DNA of 64,000 bases from Trinickia violacea (lineage in GTDB: Bacteria > Pseudomonadota > Gammaproteobacteria > Burkholderiales > Burkholderiaceae), in contig NZ_CP040078.1 of the NCBI RefSeq assembly GCF_005280735.1, forward strand, positions 2,666,001 to 2,730,000, written 5' to 3'. The notes beneath the pieces are model-generated. The model was not told where the DNA came from. It saw only the letters and a program-made list of their open reading frames with translations, and made no database searches. This document shows, piece after piece, positions 45,338 through 53,758 of this stretch (position 1 is its first letter; each line of letters opens with the position of its first letter). A program made the position numbers and the translations under genes.

Positions 45338-46104
45338 CGCCGCTCCTCTCCGCCCGCGCCGTCACGAAGCAATTCGGCGGCCGCAATGGCTGCGCCGACG
45401 TCACGTTCGACCTCTATCCGGGCGAGGTGCTGTGCATCGTCGGCGAATCGGGCTCGGGCAAGTCGACGCTCCTGAACACGCTTGCGCTGCGCGCCGAAGC
45501 CGATAGCGGCGCGCTCCGCTACACGAACACGAACGGCGAAGCGATCGATCTGTTCTCGCTCAGCGAACCGCGGCGGCGTCTTCTGATGCGCACCGAATGG
45601 GGCTTCGTGCAGCAGAATTCGCGCGACGGGCTGCGTCTTGGTGTATCGGCGGGCGCGAACATCGGCGAGCCGCTGATGGCGGTCGGCGCGCGCCACTACG
45701 GGCAGATCCGCAATACCGCCTCGCAATGGATGGAGCGCGTCGAACTCGACCCGGCTCGCATCGACGAGCTCCCGTCAGCGTTTTCCGGCGGCATGCAGCA
45801 GCGATTGCAGATCGCGCGCAATCTCGTCACCGGACCGCGCCTCGTGTTCATGGACGAGCCCACCGCCGGCCTCGACGTCTCGGTGCAAGCGCGCCTGCTC
45901 GATTTGCTGCGCACGCTCACGACCACGCTGCATCTCTCGGTGCTGATCGTCACGCACGACATCGGCGTCGCGCGCCTGCTCGCGCACCGGCTCATGGTGA
46001 TGCAAGGCGGCAAGGTCGTCGAAGCGGGCCTCACGGATCAAGTGCTCGACGATCCGCAACATCCGTACACGCAGACGCTGGTGTCGTCTGTGCTTCCCGT
46101 CTAA
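45334..46104 (+). CDS. phnK: C-P lyase associated ATPase PhnK
   Basis: A 256-residue ABC-type ATPase that docks on the PhnGHIJ core rather than on a membrane permease. Walker A is GESGSGKST at residue 40, the signature is FSGGMQQRLQIARNLV, and Walker B is LVFMDEPTAGLD. AGGAG precedes the ATG, which overlaps the phnJ stop by four bases. Confidence 0.94.
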   Translation: MTPLLSARAVTKQFGGRNGCADVTFDLYPGEVLCIVGESGSGKSTLLNTLALRAEADSGALRYTNTNGEAIDLFSLSEPRRRLLMRTEWGFVQQNSRDGLRLGVSAGANIGEPLMAVGARHYGQIRNTASQWMERVELDPARIDELPSAFSGGMQQRLQIARNLVTGPRLVFMDEPTAGLDVSVQARLLDLLRTLTTTLHLSVLIVTHDIGVARLLAHRLMVMQGGKVVEAGLTDQVLDDPQHPYTQTLVSSVLPV

Positions 46105-46114
46105 AGGATCGACG

Positions 46115-46873
46115 ATGACAACCGTCACTCGCGCACCCGAGCGCGCCTTCCTCGACAACGACGCGCTGATGCTGCGCGCGCAAGACGTCAGCAAGCGCTT
46201 CACGCTGCACACGCAAGGCGGCACGAGCATTACGGCGCTCTCAGACGTCTCGCTCGATGTCGAGCGCGGCGAATGCGTCGTGCTCGCCGGCCCTTCGGGC
46301 GCCGGCAAGAGCACGTTCTTGCGCTGCCTGTACGGCAACTATCTCGCGACGGACGGCATGATCGCGATCCGCGACGATTCGCGCGCCGAGCGCCACGTGC
46401 AGATCACCGGCGCCGAGCCGCACGACGTGATCGCGCTGCGCCGCTCGGCAGTGGGCTACGTGAGCCAGTTTCTGCGCGTGATCCCGCGCGTGCCGACGCT
46501 TGCGCTCGTCGCCGAGCCGCTGATCTCGCGCGGCGTCGACGAGAACGAAGCGAGCGAACGCGCCTCCGCCTTGCTCGCCCGGCTGAACGTGCCGCAACGT
46601 TTGTGGCCGCTCGCGCCGGCCACGTTTTCCGGCGGCGAACAGCAGCGCGTGAACATTGCACGGGGCCTGATCGCCGGGCATCCGCTGCTGCTGCTCGACG
46701 AGCCCACTGCCTCACTCGATGCACAAAACCGGGATATCGTGGCGGAATTGATCACGGAAGCGCGCCGACGCGGCGCCGCGATCGTCGGCATCTTCCACGA
46801 CGAAGCGACGCGCGAGAGCGTCGCGACGCGCCGCCTCGAATTGAGCGCGCCCGCCGCCTCCCTCATTCACTGA
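46115..46873 (+). CDS. phnL: C-P lyase associated ATPase PhnL
   Basis: A 252-residue ABC-type ATPase, partner of PhnK in the C-P lyase complex. Walker A is GPSGAGKST, the signature is FSGGEQQRVNIARGLI and Walker B is LLLLDEPTASLD. The stretch VSQFLRVIPRVPTLALVAEPL is typical of PhnL. It lies ten bases after phnK. Confidence 0.94.
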   Translation: MTTVTRAPERAFLDNDALMLRAQDVSKRFTLHTQGGTSITALSDVSLDVERGECVVLAGPSGAGKSTFLRCLYGNYLATDGMIAIRDDSRAERHVQITGAEPHDVIALRRSAVGYVSQFLRVIPRVPTLALVAEPLISRGVDENEASERASALLARLNVPQRLWPLAPATFSGGEQQRVNIARGLIAGHPLLLLDEPTASLDAQNRDIVAELITEARRRGAAIVGIFHDEATRESVATRRLELSAPAASLIH

Positions 46874-46904
46874 CACGCGCAATCCAAGGACAAGGAGCTT
46901 GTCG

Positions 46905-48038
46905 ATGTTGATCAAGAACGCTCGCATCGTGACGCGAGACGAAGTATTCATCGGAGTCGTGCAAATCGAAGGCGGCACGATCCGCGAGCTGGCGCACGGC
47001 ACGACGTCGGCGCCCGGCGCGCAAGACTGGGACGGCGACTATCTGCTGCCGGGCCTGATCGAGCTGCACACCGACAACCTCGAAAAGCACCTGTCGCCGC
47101 GCCCCGGCGTGATCTGGAACACCGACGCCGCATTCGTGATCCACGATGCCCAAGTGGCCGCAGCCGGCATCACCACCGTGTTCGACGCGCTCGCGATCGG
47201 CTCGATGAGCACCTCCAAGCTGCGCGGACGCGATATCCAGACGTCGTGCGCGCAGGCGCTGCAGCGCTTCTCCGAACGCAACCTGCTGCGCGCCGAGCAC
47301 TTCCTGCATCTGCGCTGCGAGATCGGCACGGCGGACGTCGTCGAGATTTTCGATTCGTTGTCCGCGCATCCATTGCTGCGGCTCGCCTCGGTGATGGACC
47401 ACACACCCGGGCAACGCCAGTGGCACGACAAGGAGCAATGGCGCAAGTACCACGAACGCAACGGCAAGTGGACCGACGAGCACATGGCCGCCGCGCTCGC
47501 GGAGCTCACCACCGACCAGGAACGCTTCGCCATCGCGCACCGCCGGGAGATCGTCGCGCGCTGCAAGGCGCTCGGCCTGCCTGTCGCGAGCCACGACGAC
47601 ACGGTCGCCGAACACGTCGAGGAAGCCGCGGCCGAAGGCGTCGCGATCTCCGAATTTCCGACCACCCACCTCGCCGCGGCCGCCGCGCACAAGCTCGGCA
47701 TCGCCACCGTCATGGGCGCGCCGAACATCGTGCGCGGCGGTTCGCACTCGGGCAACGTATCGGCGCTCGAACTCGCGCGCTCGGACTTGCTCGACATCCT
47801 CTCCTCCGACTATGTGCCGTCGAGCCTCCTCACCGCCGCTTTCGAACTCGTCGACAAAGCGGGCTGGACGCTGCCGCGGGCGGTCGGCACGGTATCGGCG
47901 GAACCGGCGCGCGCCGCGGGCCTTCACGACCGCGGCGCAATCGAGCCCGGCCTGCGCGCGGACTTCCTGCGCGTGACGATGCACGACACGCTGCCGGTGC
48001 CGCGCGCCACGTATCGCGCGGGTGAACGGATCGTTTGA
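46905..48038 (+). CDS. phnM: phosphonate triphosphate hydrolase PhnM
   Basis: Amidohydrolase-fold enzyme that removes diphosphate from ribose 1-phosphonate 5-triphosphate. It has 377 residues. Metal-site motifs include LIELHTDNLEKH near residue 52 and later VMDHTPGQRQ and ASHDDT. The end GLRADFLRV fits the superfamily. AAGGAG lies seven bases before the ATG at 46905; an in-frame TTG two codons earlier is rejected. It is the last gene of the operon, 31 bases after phnL. Confidence 0.94.
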   Translation: MLIKNARIVTRDEVFIGVVQIEGGTIRELAHGTTSAPGAQDWDGDYLLPGLIELHTDNLEKHLSPRPGVIWNTDAAFVIHDAQVAAAGITTVFDALAIGSMSTSKLRGRDIQTSCAQALQRFSERNLLRAEHFLHLRCEIGTADVVEIFDSLSAHPLLRLASVMDHTPGQRQWHDKEQWRKYHERNGKWTDEHMAAALAELTTDQERFAIAHRREIVARCKALGLPVASHDDTVAEHVEEAAAEGVAISEFPTTHLAAAAAHKLGIATVMGAPNIVRGGSHSGNVSALELARSDLLDILSSDYVPSSLLTAAFELVDKAGWTLPRAVGTVSAEPARAAGLHDRGAIEPGLRADFLRVTMHDTLPVPRATYRAGERIV

Positions 48039-48306
48039 CGGCGCAAAAAGCGCGTAAAAACAGGCATTTGGCGCACTCAAAGCGCTTAGGCAACCATTCT
48101 TGGAGGGTCTTTCGCCTAGAGGTTGCGTTCGGCCGCCATCCGGTGTTCTACTAGCGGCGCCATATTTTTGGCTTGGTATGCTGTGCCGCGCTGCTAGCCG
48201 CCCGGCCGGCAGCCGTAATAACCGTTCTGGCAAACCGTTGCGCCGGAAAGGCCTCGAAGCGGCACAATCGCATTCGAGGCCGAACGAACCCCTCCGAGGA
48301 GTAAAA
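48039..48306. other. gap between phnM and the amino-acid binding protein gene
   Basis: The gap is 268 bases and holds no gene. A small GCGC(AAAAA)GCGC hairpin lies just after phnM and could slow transcription. The right end has the GAGGAG site of the next gene. Confidence 0.4.
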
Positions 48307-49092
48307 ATGAAAAAGCTGTTAGCCGCCTTGACCATCTCGCTGCTCGCCGTTTCCGCCGCAGGCGTCGCTCAAGCCAAGGACTGGACCACGATCCGTTTCG
48401 GCGTCGATGCGAGCTACCCCCCGTTCGAATCGAAGGGCTCCGACGGCAAGCTGGTCGGCTTCGATATCGACCTCGGCAATGAAATCTGCAAGCGCGTGAA
48501 CGCGAAGTGCGTCTGGGTCGAAAACGACTTCGACGGCATGATCCCGGCATTGAAGGCGAAGAAGTTCGACGGCGTGCTGTCGTCGATGTCGATGACGCCG
48601 CAACGCGAAGAGCAGATCGCGTTCTCGTCGAAGCTCTTCAACACGCCGACGCGTCTCGTCGCGAAGAAGGGTTCGGGCATCATGCCGACGGCGGAATCGC
48701 TGAAGGGCAAGTCGGTCGGCGTCGAGCAAGGCACGATCCAGGAAACGTACGCGAAGGCCCACTGGGAGTCGGCGGGCGTGAAGGTCGTCCCGTACCAGAA
48801 CCAGGACCAGGTTTATGCCGACTTGCTGTCGGGTCGTCTTGACGGCGCGCTGCAAGACGCCGTGCAAGCCGACATCGGCTTCCTGAAGACCCCGCGCGGC
48901 GCGGGCTTCGCCTTCGCCGGCGGCGACCTGGACGATCCGAAGACGCTCGGCAACGGCGCCGGCATCGGTCTGCGCAAGGAAGACACCGACCTGAAGGCGA
49001 AGATCGACAAGGCCATCGCCGACATGATCAAGGACGGCACGTACAAGAAGATCGAAAAGAAGTACTTCGACTTCGACGTGTACGGCGGCTAA
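48307..49092 (+). CDS. amino-acid ABC transporter substrate-binding protein (ArgT/HisJ-like)
   Basis: A 261-residue periplasmic protein with signal peptide MKKLLAALTISLLAVSAAGVAQA. It has the class 3 binding-protein signature FGVDASYPPFESKGSDGKLVGFDIDLGNEICKR, then GMIPALKAKKFDGVLSSMSMTPQRE and LRKEDTDLKAKIDKAIADMIKDGTYKKIEKKYFDFDVYG. Basic amino acids (lysine, arginine, ornithine or histidine) are the likely ligands. No permease or ATPase gene follows, so it must serve a transporter encoded elsewhere. GAGGAG precedes the ATG. Confidence 0.9.
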   Translation: MKKLLAALTISLLAVSAAGVAQAKDWTTIRFGVDASYPPFESKGSDGKLVGFDIDLGNEICKRVNAKCVWVENDFDGMIPALKAKKFDGVLSSMSMTPQREEQIAFSSKLFNTPTRLVAKKGSGIMPTAESLKGKSVGVEQGTIQETYAKAHWESAGVKVVPYQNQDQVYADLLSGRLDGALQDAVQADIGFLKTPRGAGFAFAGGDLDDPKTLGNGAGIGLRKEDTDLKAKIDKAIADMIKDGTYKKIEKKYFDFDVYGG

Positions 49093-49100
49093 TCCGCGAC

Positions 49101-49180
49101 GGCGCGGGACGCTCCCGCGCCTTTCGTTGTGGGATGTGCAAGCGAAAAAGGCTCCGTGTTGCGCGGGGCCTTTTTTGTTT
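49101..49180 (+). terminator. tandem rho-independent terminators
   Basis: The first hairpin is a 9-bp stem GGCGCGGGA/TCCCGCGCC with TTTCGTT (49101-49127). The second pairs AAAAAGGCTCCG with CGGGGCCTTTTT, with one G-T pair, and ends in TTTTTTGTTT (49146-49180). Confidence 0.9.
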
Positions 49181-49343
49181 GCCCATCGAGGTCCGCAGTC
49201 CGCGCGCCGTCGAGGCCGCGTTGTTGAGTCCACGCTGTTGAATCCGGCCAGCCGCCCCCGCGCAGCCTATCGCGAAGTACAATCGCCTGAGACCTATTTT
49301 CCCGTCATCGCGCCCGCATGACCTCCGGCGCGCAAACAAAATC

Positions 49344-50459
49344 ATGCAAACACACACCCATCCGTTGATCGCCCCCGCGCTCGGCACCGAGCGTCATCTG
49401 ACGAGCTTCCACTACGGCCCCTCCGGCGGGCAAAAGATCTACATCCAGTCCTCGCTGCACGCGGACGAACTGCCGGGCATGCTGGTAGCGTGGGCGCTGC
49501 GCAAGCGGCTCGCCGCGCTCGAAGCCGCGGGCAAGCTGCGCGGCGAAATCGTCGTCGTGCCGGTGCCGAATCCGATCGGCCTCAATCAGCATTTGCTCGG
49601 CCAGATGCTCGGCCGCTTCGAAACGGGCACCGCGAGCAATTTCAACCGCAACTTCCACGATCTCGCCGCGCTCGTCATGCCGCGCATCGAAGGCCGCCTG
49701 ACCGACGACGCGCAGCAAAACCTCATCGCCGTGCGCCAGGCGATGCGCGAAGCGCTTAACGAGCAGACGCCGAACACCGAGCTCGAATCGCAGCGCCTCG
49801 CGCTGCAGCGCCTGTCCTACGATGCCGACGTCGTGCTCGATCTGCATTGCGACTTCGAAGCTGCGATGCACCTCTACACGAACCCCGATTTGTGGCCCGA
49901 AGTCGAGCCGCTCGCGCGCTACCTCGATTCGAAGGCGTCGCTGCTCGCGCTCAATTCGATCGGCAATCCGTTCGACGAGATTCACAGCTTCTGCTGGTCC
50001 GAGCTGCGCGCGCGCTTTGGCGACCGCTATCCGATTCCGAACGGCTCGATCTCGGTGACGATCGAGCTGCGCGGCCAGGGCGACGTCACGTATGCGTTCG
50101 CCGAGCGCGACGCGCACGCGATCGTCGAATACCTGACGCATCGCGGCGTGATCGACGGCACGCCCGCCCCGCTGCCCCAGCTCGAATTCGCGGCCACGCC
50201 GCTCGCCGGCACCGAGCCGCTGCTCGCGCCGATTTCGGGCGTGCTCGTGTTCCGCGCGCCGGTGGGCGTGTGGGTCGAGCCGGGCCAGGAGATCGCCGAT
50301 ATCGTCGATCCGCTGACCGACCGCGTCGTCACGATCTCGAGCAGCATTTCCGGCGTGCTGTACGCGCGGCACCGCGCGCGCTTTGCGACCGCCGGGCTCG
50401 AAATTGCGCGCATCGCGGGCGCGACGCCGTACCGGACGGGCTCGCTGCTGTCGAATTAA
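49344..50459 (+). CDS. AstE/aspartoacylase-family deacylase
   Basis: A 371-residue zinc enzyme of the succinylglutamate desuccinylase/aspartoacylase group, which splits N-acyl amino acids. Zinc ligands fit His39 and Glu42 (SSLHADELPGM) and His168 (LDLHCDFEA). The C-terminal domain (APISGVLVFRAPVGVWVEPGQEIADIVDPLTDRVVTISSSISGVLYARHRARFATAGLEIARI) is the beta-barrel seen in this family. The substrate cannot be set. It follows the amino-acid binding protein gene but lies behind terminators, so it has its own promoter. Confidence 0.85.
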   Translation: MQTHTHPLIAPALGTERHLTSFHYGPSGGQKIYIQSSLHADELPGMLVAWALRKRLAALEAAGKLRGEIVVVPVPNPIGLNQHLLGQMLGRFETGTASNFNRNFHDLAALVMPRIEGRLTDDAQQNLIAVRQAMREALNEQTPNTELESQRLALQRLSYDADVVLDLHCDFEAAMHLYTNPDLWPEVEPLARYLDSKASLLALNSIGNPFDEIHSFCWSELRARFGDRYPIPNGSISVTIELRGQGDVTYAFAERDAHAIVEYLTHRGVIDGTPAPLPQLEFAATPLAGTEPLLAPISGVLVFRAPVGVWVEPGQEIADIVDPLTDRVVTISSSISGVLYARHRARFATAGLEIARIAGATPYRTGSLLSN

Positions 50460-50542
50460 GCGAGCGCGGCGCGCGGAGAGCAGCCAAGCTGCCCTCCGCG
50501 CGCCTGCGTCTCGGGGCTCGACGGCATTTGATGGCGCCCCCT

Positions 50543-50765
50543 CAAAGCGCCGGCACGATCGCCCCGTTGAACTGTTTGTCGATGTACTGCCGCACGTCGT
50601 CCGACTCATACGCGGCCACCCGCTTCTCCACCCAAGGCTTGTTCCTGTCGCCTTCGCGCACCGCGATTAGATTCGCGCCCCTTCACATCCTCAATCGCAA
50701 TCGCGTCCTTCGTCGACGATAAACCCGCCTTCACTGCCAACGGATATGACCCGGCGGCTGCCTCT
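50543..50765 (-). pseudogene. 3' remnant of a MetQ/NlpA-like lipoprotein gene
   Basis: The minus strand encodes AVKAGLSSTKDAIAIEDVKG and then, after a one-base shift at a GGGG run near 50678, ANLIAVREGDRNKPWVEKRV..YESDDVRQYIDKQFNGAIVPAL with a stop at 50543. This is the conserved C-terminus of MetQ-type methionine-binding lipoproteins. The rest of the gene is missing on the upstream side, where sequence gives way to the porin promoter region. It is a decayed gene, probably part of a lost metNIQ locus. Confidence 0.75.
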
Positions 50766-50926
50766 CACTGCCCCTCCGAACAGCCGATTGTTGCAGCCGC
50801 ACAACAAATCCCTGCCGTTCCCTTGCTGTCATCTAGCTTTCGTTTTCGTCCGATAAATTGCCGCCCGTCCTGCGATTCCGCGCCAAGACGGGAAGCCGGG
50901 CTCTTACCTTCAAAAACGGAGCATTT

Positions 50927-52093
50927 GTGAAAAAGAAAATCATCGCCGCCGCTACCATTACAACGATCGCGGGGACCGCACATGCACAAAGCAGCGTCAC
51001 GCTGTACGGCTTGATCGATGCGGGTATCAGCTACGTGAACAACAGCACGCAGACCAGCACCAAGAGCGGCAGCAAGCTCTACAAGTACGACGACGGCGTC
51101 GCACAAGGCAGCCGCTGGGGCCTGCGCGGCACGGAAGACCTGGGCGGCGGCCTGAAGGCACTCTTCGTGCTCGAAAACGGCTTCAACAGCGGCAACGGCA
51201 CGCTGGGCCAAGGCAGCTCGGAATTCGGCCGCCAGGCGTACGTCGGCATCTCGAAGGACAGCATCGGCTCGTTCACGCTCGGCCGTCAGTACTCGTTCTC
51301 GACCGACTATCTCGGCGGCAACTACTCGAACGGCGGCAACACCGTTGCGGGCAACTACGGCTATCACATCAACGACGTCGACCAGCTCACGTCGAGCCGC
51401 ATCAGCAACTCGGTCAAGTTCACGAGCGCCAACTTCGCGGGCCTGACGTTCGGCGCGATGTACGGCTTCTCGAATCAGGCCGGCGCGTTCTCCGGTGCGG
51501 CCGGCAGCTCGTCGCGCGCGTATAGCTTCGGCGCGAACTACGCGACGGGTGCGTTCTCCGTCGGCACGGCCTATACCGACATTCGCTTCCCCGCAGCCGC
51601 GACGCCCGCGGCGTTCTCGACGAACCTCGCCAACATCACGCTCGGCTCGACGGCCAATCCGATTCGCGACCTGCACACGGTCGGCCTCGGCGGCCGCTAC
51701 ATCCTCGGCCCGGCAACGCTGTGGGCCCTGTGGACGAACACGCACATCGAGCCGATCTCGGGTGCGCAGACGACGTTCAACGCCTATGAAGCAGGCGGCA
51801 AGTACGCGTTCACGCCGGCTCTGACGGCCGGCCTCGGCTACACGTACATGAAGGTGTCGGACGCGTTCTCCGGCCACTGGAACCAGATCGACGCGAGCGT
51901 CGACTACGCGCTCAGCAAGCGCACCGATGTGTACCTGCTGACCGTCTATCAGAAGGCGTCGGGCAACCTCACCGGCACGACGACGCCGATTCAGGCGCAG
52001 ATCGGCGATTCGGCTTCGTCGTACTTCGGTACGTCGGGCACGAACTCGACCAATCAAGTCGCTGTGCGCGTCGGTATCCGTCACAAGTTCTAA
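50927..52093 (+). CDS. Gram-negative porin (OmpC/Omp38-like)
   Basis: A 388-residue outer membrane porin with signal peptide VKKKIIAAATITTIAGTAHAQ, then SSVTLYGLIDAGISYVNNS and RWGLRGTEDLGGGLKALFVLENGF. It has a constriction loop region and the C-terminal Phe (GIRHKF) typical of trimeric 16-strand porins of Burkholderiaceae. The start is GTG at 50927, with CGGAG six bases upstream; a longer open frame from 50858 does not place the signal peptide first. It ends at a strong terminator. Confidence 0.93.
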   Translation: MKKKIIAAATITTIAGTAHAQSSVTLYGLIDAGISYVNNSTQTSTKSGSKLYKYDDGVAQGSRWGLRGTEDLGGGLKALFVLENGFNSGNGTLGQGSSEFGRQAYVGISKDSIGSFTLGRQYSFSTDYLGGNYSNGGNTVAGNYGYHINDVDQLTSSRISNSVKFTSANFAGLTFGAMYGFSNQAGAFSGAAGSSSRAYSFGANYATGAFSVGTAYTDIRFPAAATPAAFSTNLANITLGSTANPIRDLHTVGLGGRYILGPATLWALWTNTHIEPISGAQTTFNAYEAGGKYAFTPALTAGLGYTYMKVSDAFSGHWNQIDASVDYALSKRTDVYLLTVYQKASGNLTGTTTPIQAQIGDSASSYFGTSGTNSTNQVAVRVGIRHKF

Positions 52094-52140
52094 AGCGATA
52101 TCGCCGCTGCTGGTTTTCGGTAGCGGTTGATCATTGCGAA

Positions 52141-52186
52141 AAGCGCAACGCCCCGCGGATTTCTTAGCGGGGCGTTGCGCTTCAAA
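52141..52186 (+). terminator. rho-independent terminator after the porin gene
   Basis: A perfect 16-bp stem (AAGCGCAACGCCCCGC and complement) with a 10-base loop, 47 bases after the porin stop. The T-run is short. Confidence 0.85.
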
Positions 52187-52312
52187 GCATTCCTGCACGT
52201 GTGTGCAGAGCCTTGCAACCGCGCGGGTGAGTGCGGGCCGCAAAGCGACAGCTCGTTTTAAGTTTGGCTTAATTCTTGGCTGCGACTATGCATCCCATAC
52301 CACCCCTGTTCA

Positions 52313-52340
52313 GCCGCCGTAGCTTAGGCGGCATTTTTTT
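52313..52340 (+). terminator. short hairpin with T7 tract
   Basis: GCCGCC/GGCGGC stem with an 8-base loop followed by ATTTTTTT. It has the form of an intrinsic terminator, but no gene ends just before it; a small transcript or a leader may end here. Confidence 0.6.
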
Positions 52341-52396
52341 ATCCCTCTCACGCAGCGCGCCGCCACAGGCAGCGCCACACGCAAACGGGAGCGACC

Positions 52397-52651
52397 ATGA
52401 TCGAAGACGCGGTATTCAAGCATCTGCGTACGATGCTCAAGAGCGAGCACAAGCTGCCGGTTCAGAGCTGCCGAGTGTCGATGCCCGTGCAACGTCCGTG
52501 GAGCCGGCCGTATCGCCTCGTCGAATGGACCACGCATGGCGACGTCCCGTCGTACCGGTGCGTCGTGCCGGCGGAAAGCACCGATGCGGACATCGCCCGC
52601 GTCGTGGCGAGCCACGTGCCGGGACGCCTCTACACCAGCGAGCCGATTTAA
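52397..52651 (+). CDS. small conserved protein of unknown function
   Basis: An 84-residue soluble protein, MIEDAVFKHLRTMLKSEHKLP... with PWSRPYRLVEWTTHGDVPSYRCVVPAES. GGGAGCG lies before the ATG, and codon use matches the GC-rich neighbours. It has no signal peptide or membrane helix. I do not recognise a named domain. Confidence 0.6.
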   Translation: MIEDAVFKHLRTMLKSEHKLPVQSCRVSMPVQRPWSRPYRLVEWTTHGDVPSYRCVVPAESTDADIARVVASHVPGRLYTSEPI

Positions 52652-52793
52652 GGCTTCGCGCCGCCGTCGCGCGGCGCCCGCCGTTTCCAGCCAACGCCAT
52701 GGTGCGACCATACGTCACAGCGCGTAGGCCGCGCTGGGCGCATCGCCGCAGAGTCTGATACGCTGCGCGCTTTCAACCCTGCATCTCCGGTCG

Positions 52794-53180
52794 ATGGAAA
52801 ACGCTTTTAACGAGCGCGGCGTCACGATCACCCGCAACGGCCTCAGCGCAGCCGGACAAGTCTTCGCGCTGCGCGAGATTCGCAGCACTCGGATCTTGAC
52901 GATCCAGAAGAACAAGGCGTTCCCGTTCACGCTATCCCTCATCGGCCTCGCCGGCGCGGTGGCCGGCGGCATGTTCCGCTCGGGCGCGGGACTGACGCTC
53001 GGCGTCATGATGATCGTCGTCGGCGTGCTCGCGTGGTTCACGCAGGACATCACCCACCGCTTGATCGTCGACACGCCGAACGGCGAACGCGAGGCCCTCT
53101 CCAGCCCGGACCTCGAGTTCGTGAAGCACGTAGACCTGGTTCTGCGGCAGGCGATCGAAAATCTGGCGGCGCGTGCTTGA
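52794..53180 (+). CDS. DUF6232-like small membrane protein
   Basis: A 128-residue protein with a short N-terminal beta-like part (FNERGVTITRNGLSAAGQVFALREIRSTRILTIQKNK), two membrane helices (FTLSLIGLAGAVAGGMF and LTLGVMMIVVGVLAWFTQD) and a soluble C-terminal part. The layout fits DUF6232. The function is unknown. Confidence 0.7.
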   Translation: MENAFNERGVTITRNGLSAAGQVFALREIRSTRILTIQKNKAFPFTLSLIGLAGAVAGGMFRSGAGLTLGVMMIVVGVLAWFTQDITHRLIVDTPNGEREALSSPDLEFVKHVDLVLRQAIENLAARA

Positions 53181-53360
53181 ATGGCGCGAACGCGCGAAGT
53201 GAAAAGCGCGTGAGCTCTGTCCATCTCCGCTTGGCTGCACCGCATTGACAAAAAATTAACGCGCTCGTGCGGAGCCTTTGCGCGCGGTTTAGCTGTGCGA
53301 GGCTACAGTGGACTCGTCACAACAACGAACGCCGGCCCGTCTCGCGCCAGCGCTTAAGCC

Positions 53361-53702
53361 ATGTTTCAGTCGTCTGCCGATTACTTTGCACCCGCTGCGC
53401 CACGTATCGCCCGTCCGGTCCGCGCGCGCATGCCGGAACGGCTCGTCTCCTATGTCTCGATCGACGTCACGGTGCCCGGCAACGCGTCGAGCGCCGGCCG
53501 CCGCGCCTTGCACCAGGCGCTCGGAGACGACCTGCGTCTCTATGTCGTCACGATGGACAAGCTGCGCGATTGCGTGACATTCCGCATCGAAGTCACGTCC
53601 CGCCCGCTCGATGACGTGATCGCCGCCCTCACCCGCACACTCGCACGGGCCACGCTCGGCCGCGCGGTCACGACGAAAATTCGCCGCCCTCGGCACGGCT
53701 GA
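53361..53702 (+). CDS. small hypothetical protein
   Basis: A 113-residue basic protein with a possible alpha/beta ferredoxin-like core (RLVSYVSIDVTVPGNASSAGRRALHQALGDDLRLYVVTMDKLRDCVTFRIEVTSRPLDDVIAALTRTL). No signal or membrane helix. The ribosome site is weak and no family is recognised, but composition and length suggest it is real. It is convergent with the glycogen phosphorylase gene. Confidence 0.5.
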   Translation: MFQSSADYFAPAAPRIARPVRARMPERLVSYVSIDVTVPGNASSAGRRALHQALGDDLRLYVVTMDKLRDCVTFRIEVTSRPLDDVIAALTRTLARATLGRAVTTKIRRPRHG

Positions 53703-53758
53703 CGTCGCACGCGGCGTCACGTGCCCTTCGATCCGCGCGAGCGCCGCGTCGATCCGCA

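Noticed and set aside
46863..48335. A 490-codon minus-strand frame
   Set aside because: Antisense to phnM, whose motifs and ribosome site are clear.
50765..52243. A 492-codon minus-strand frame
   Set aside because: Antisense to the porin gene; Arg/Ala/Val-rich shadow with no domain.
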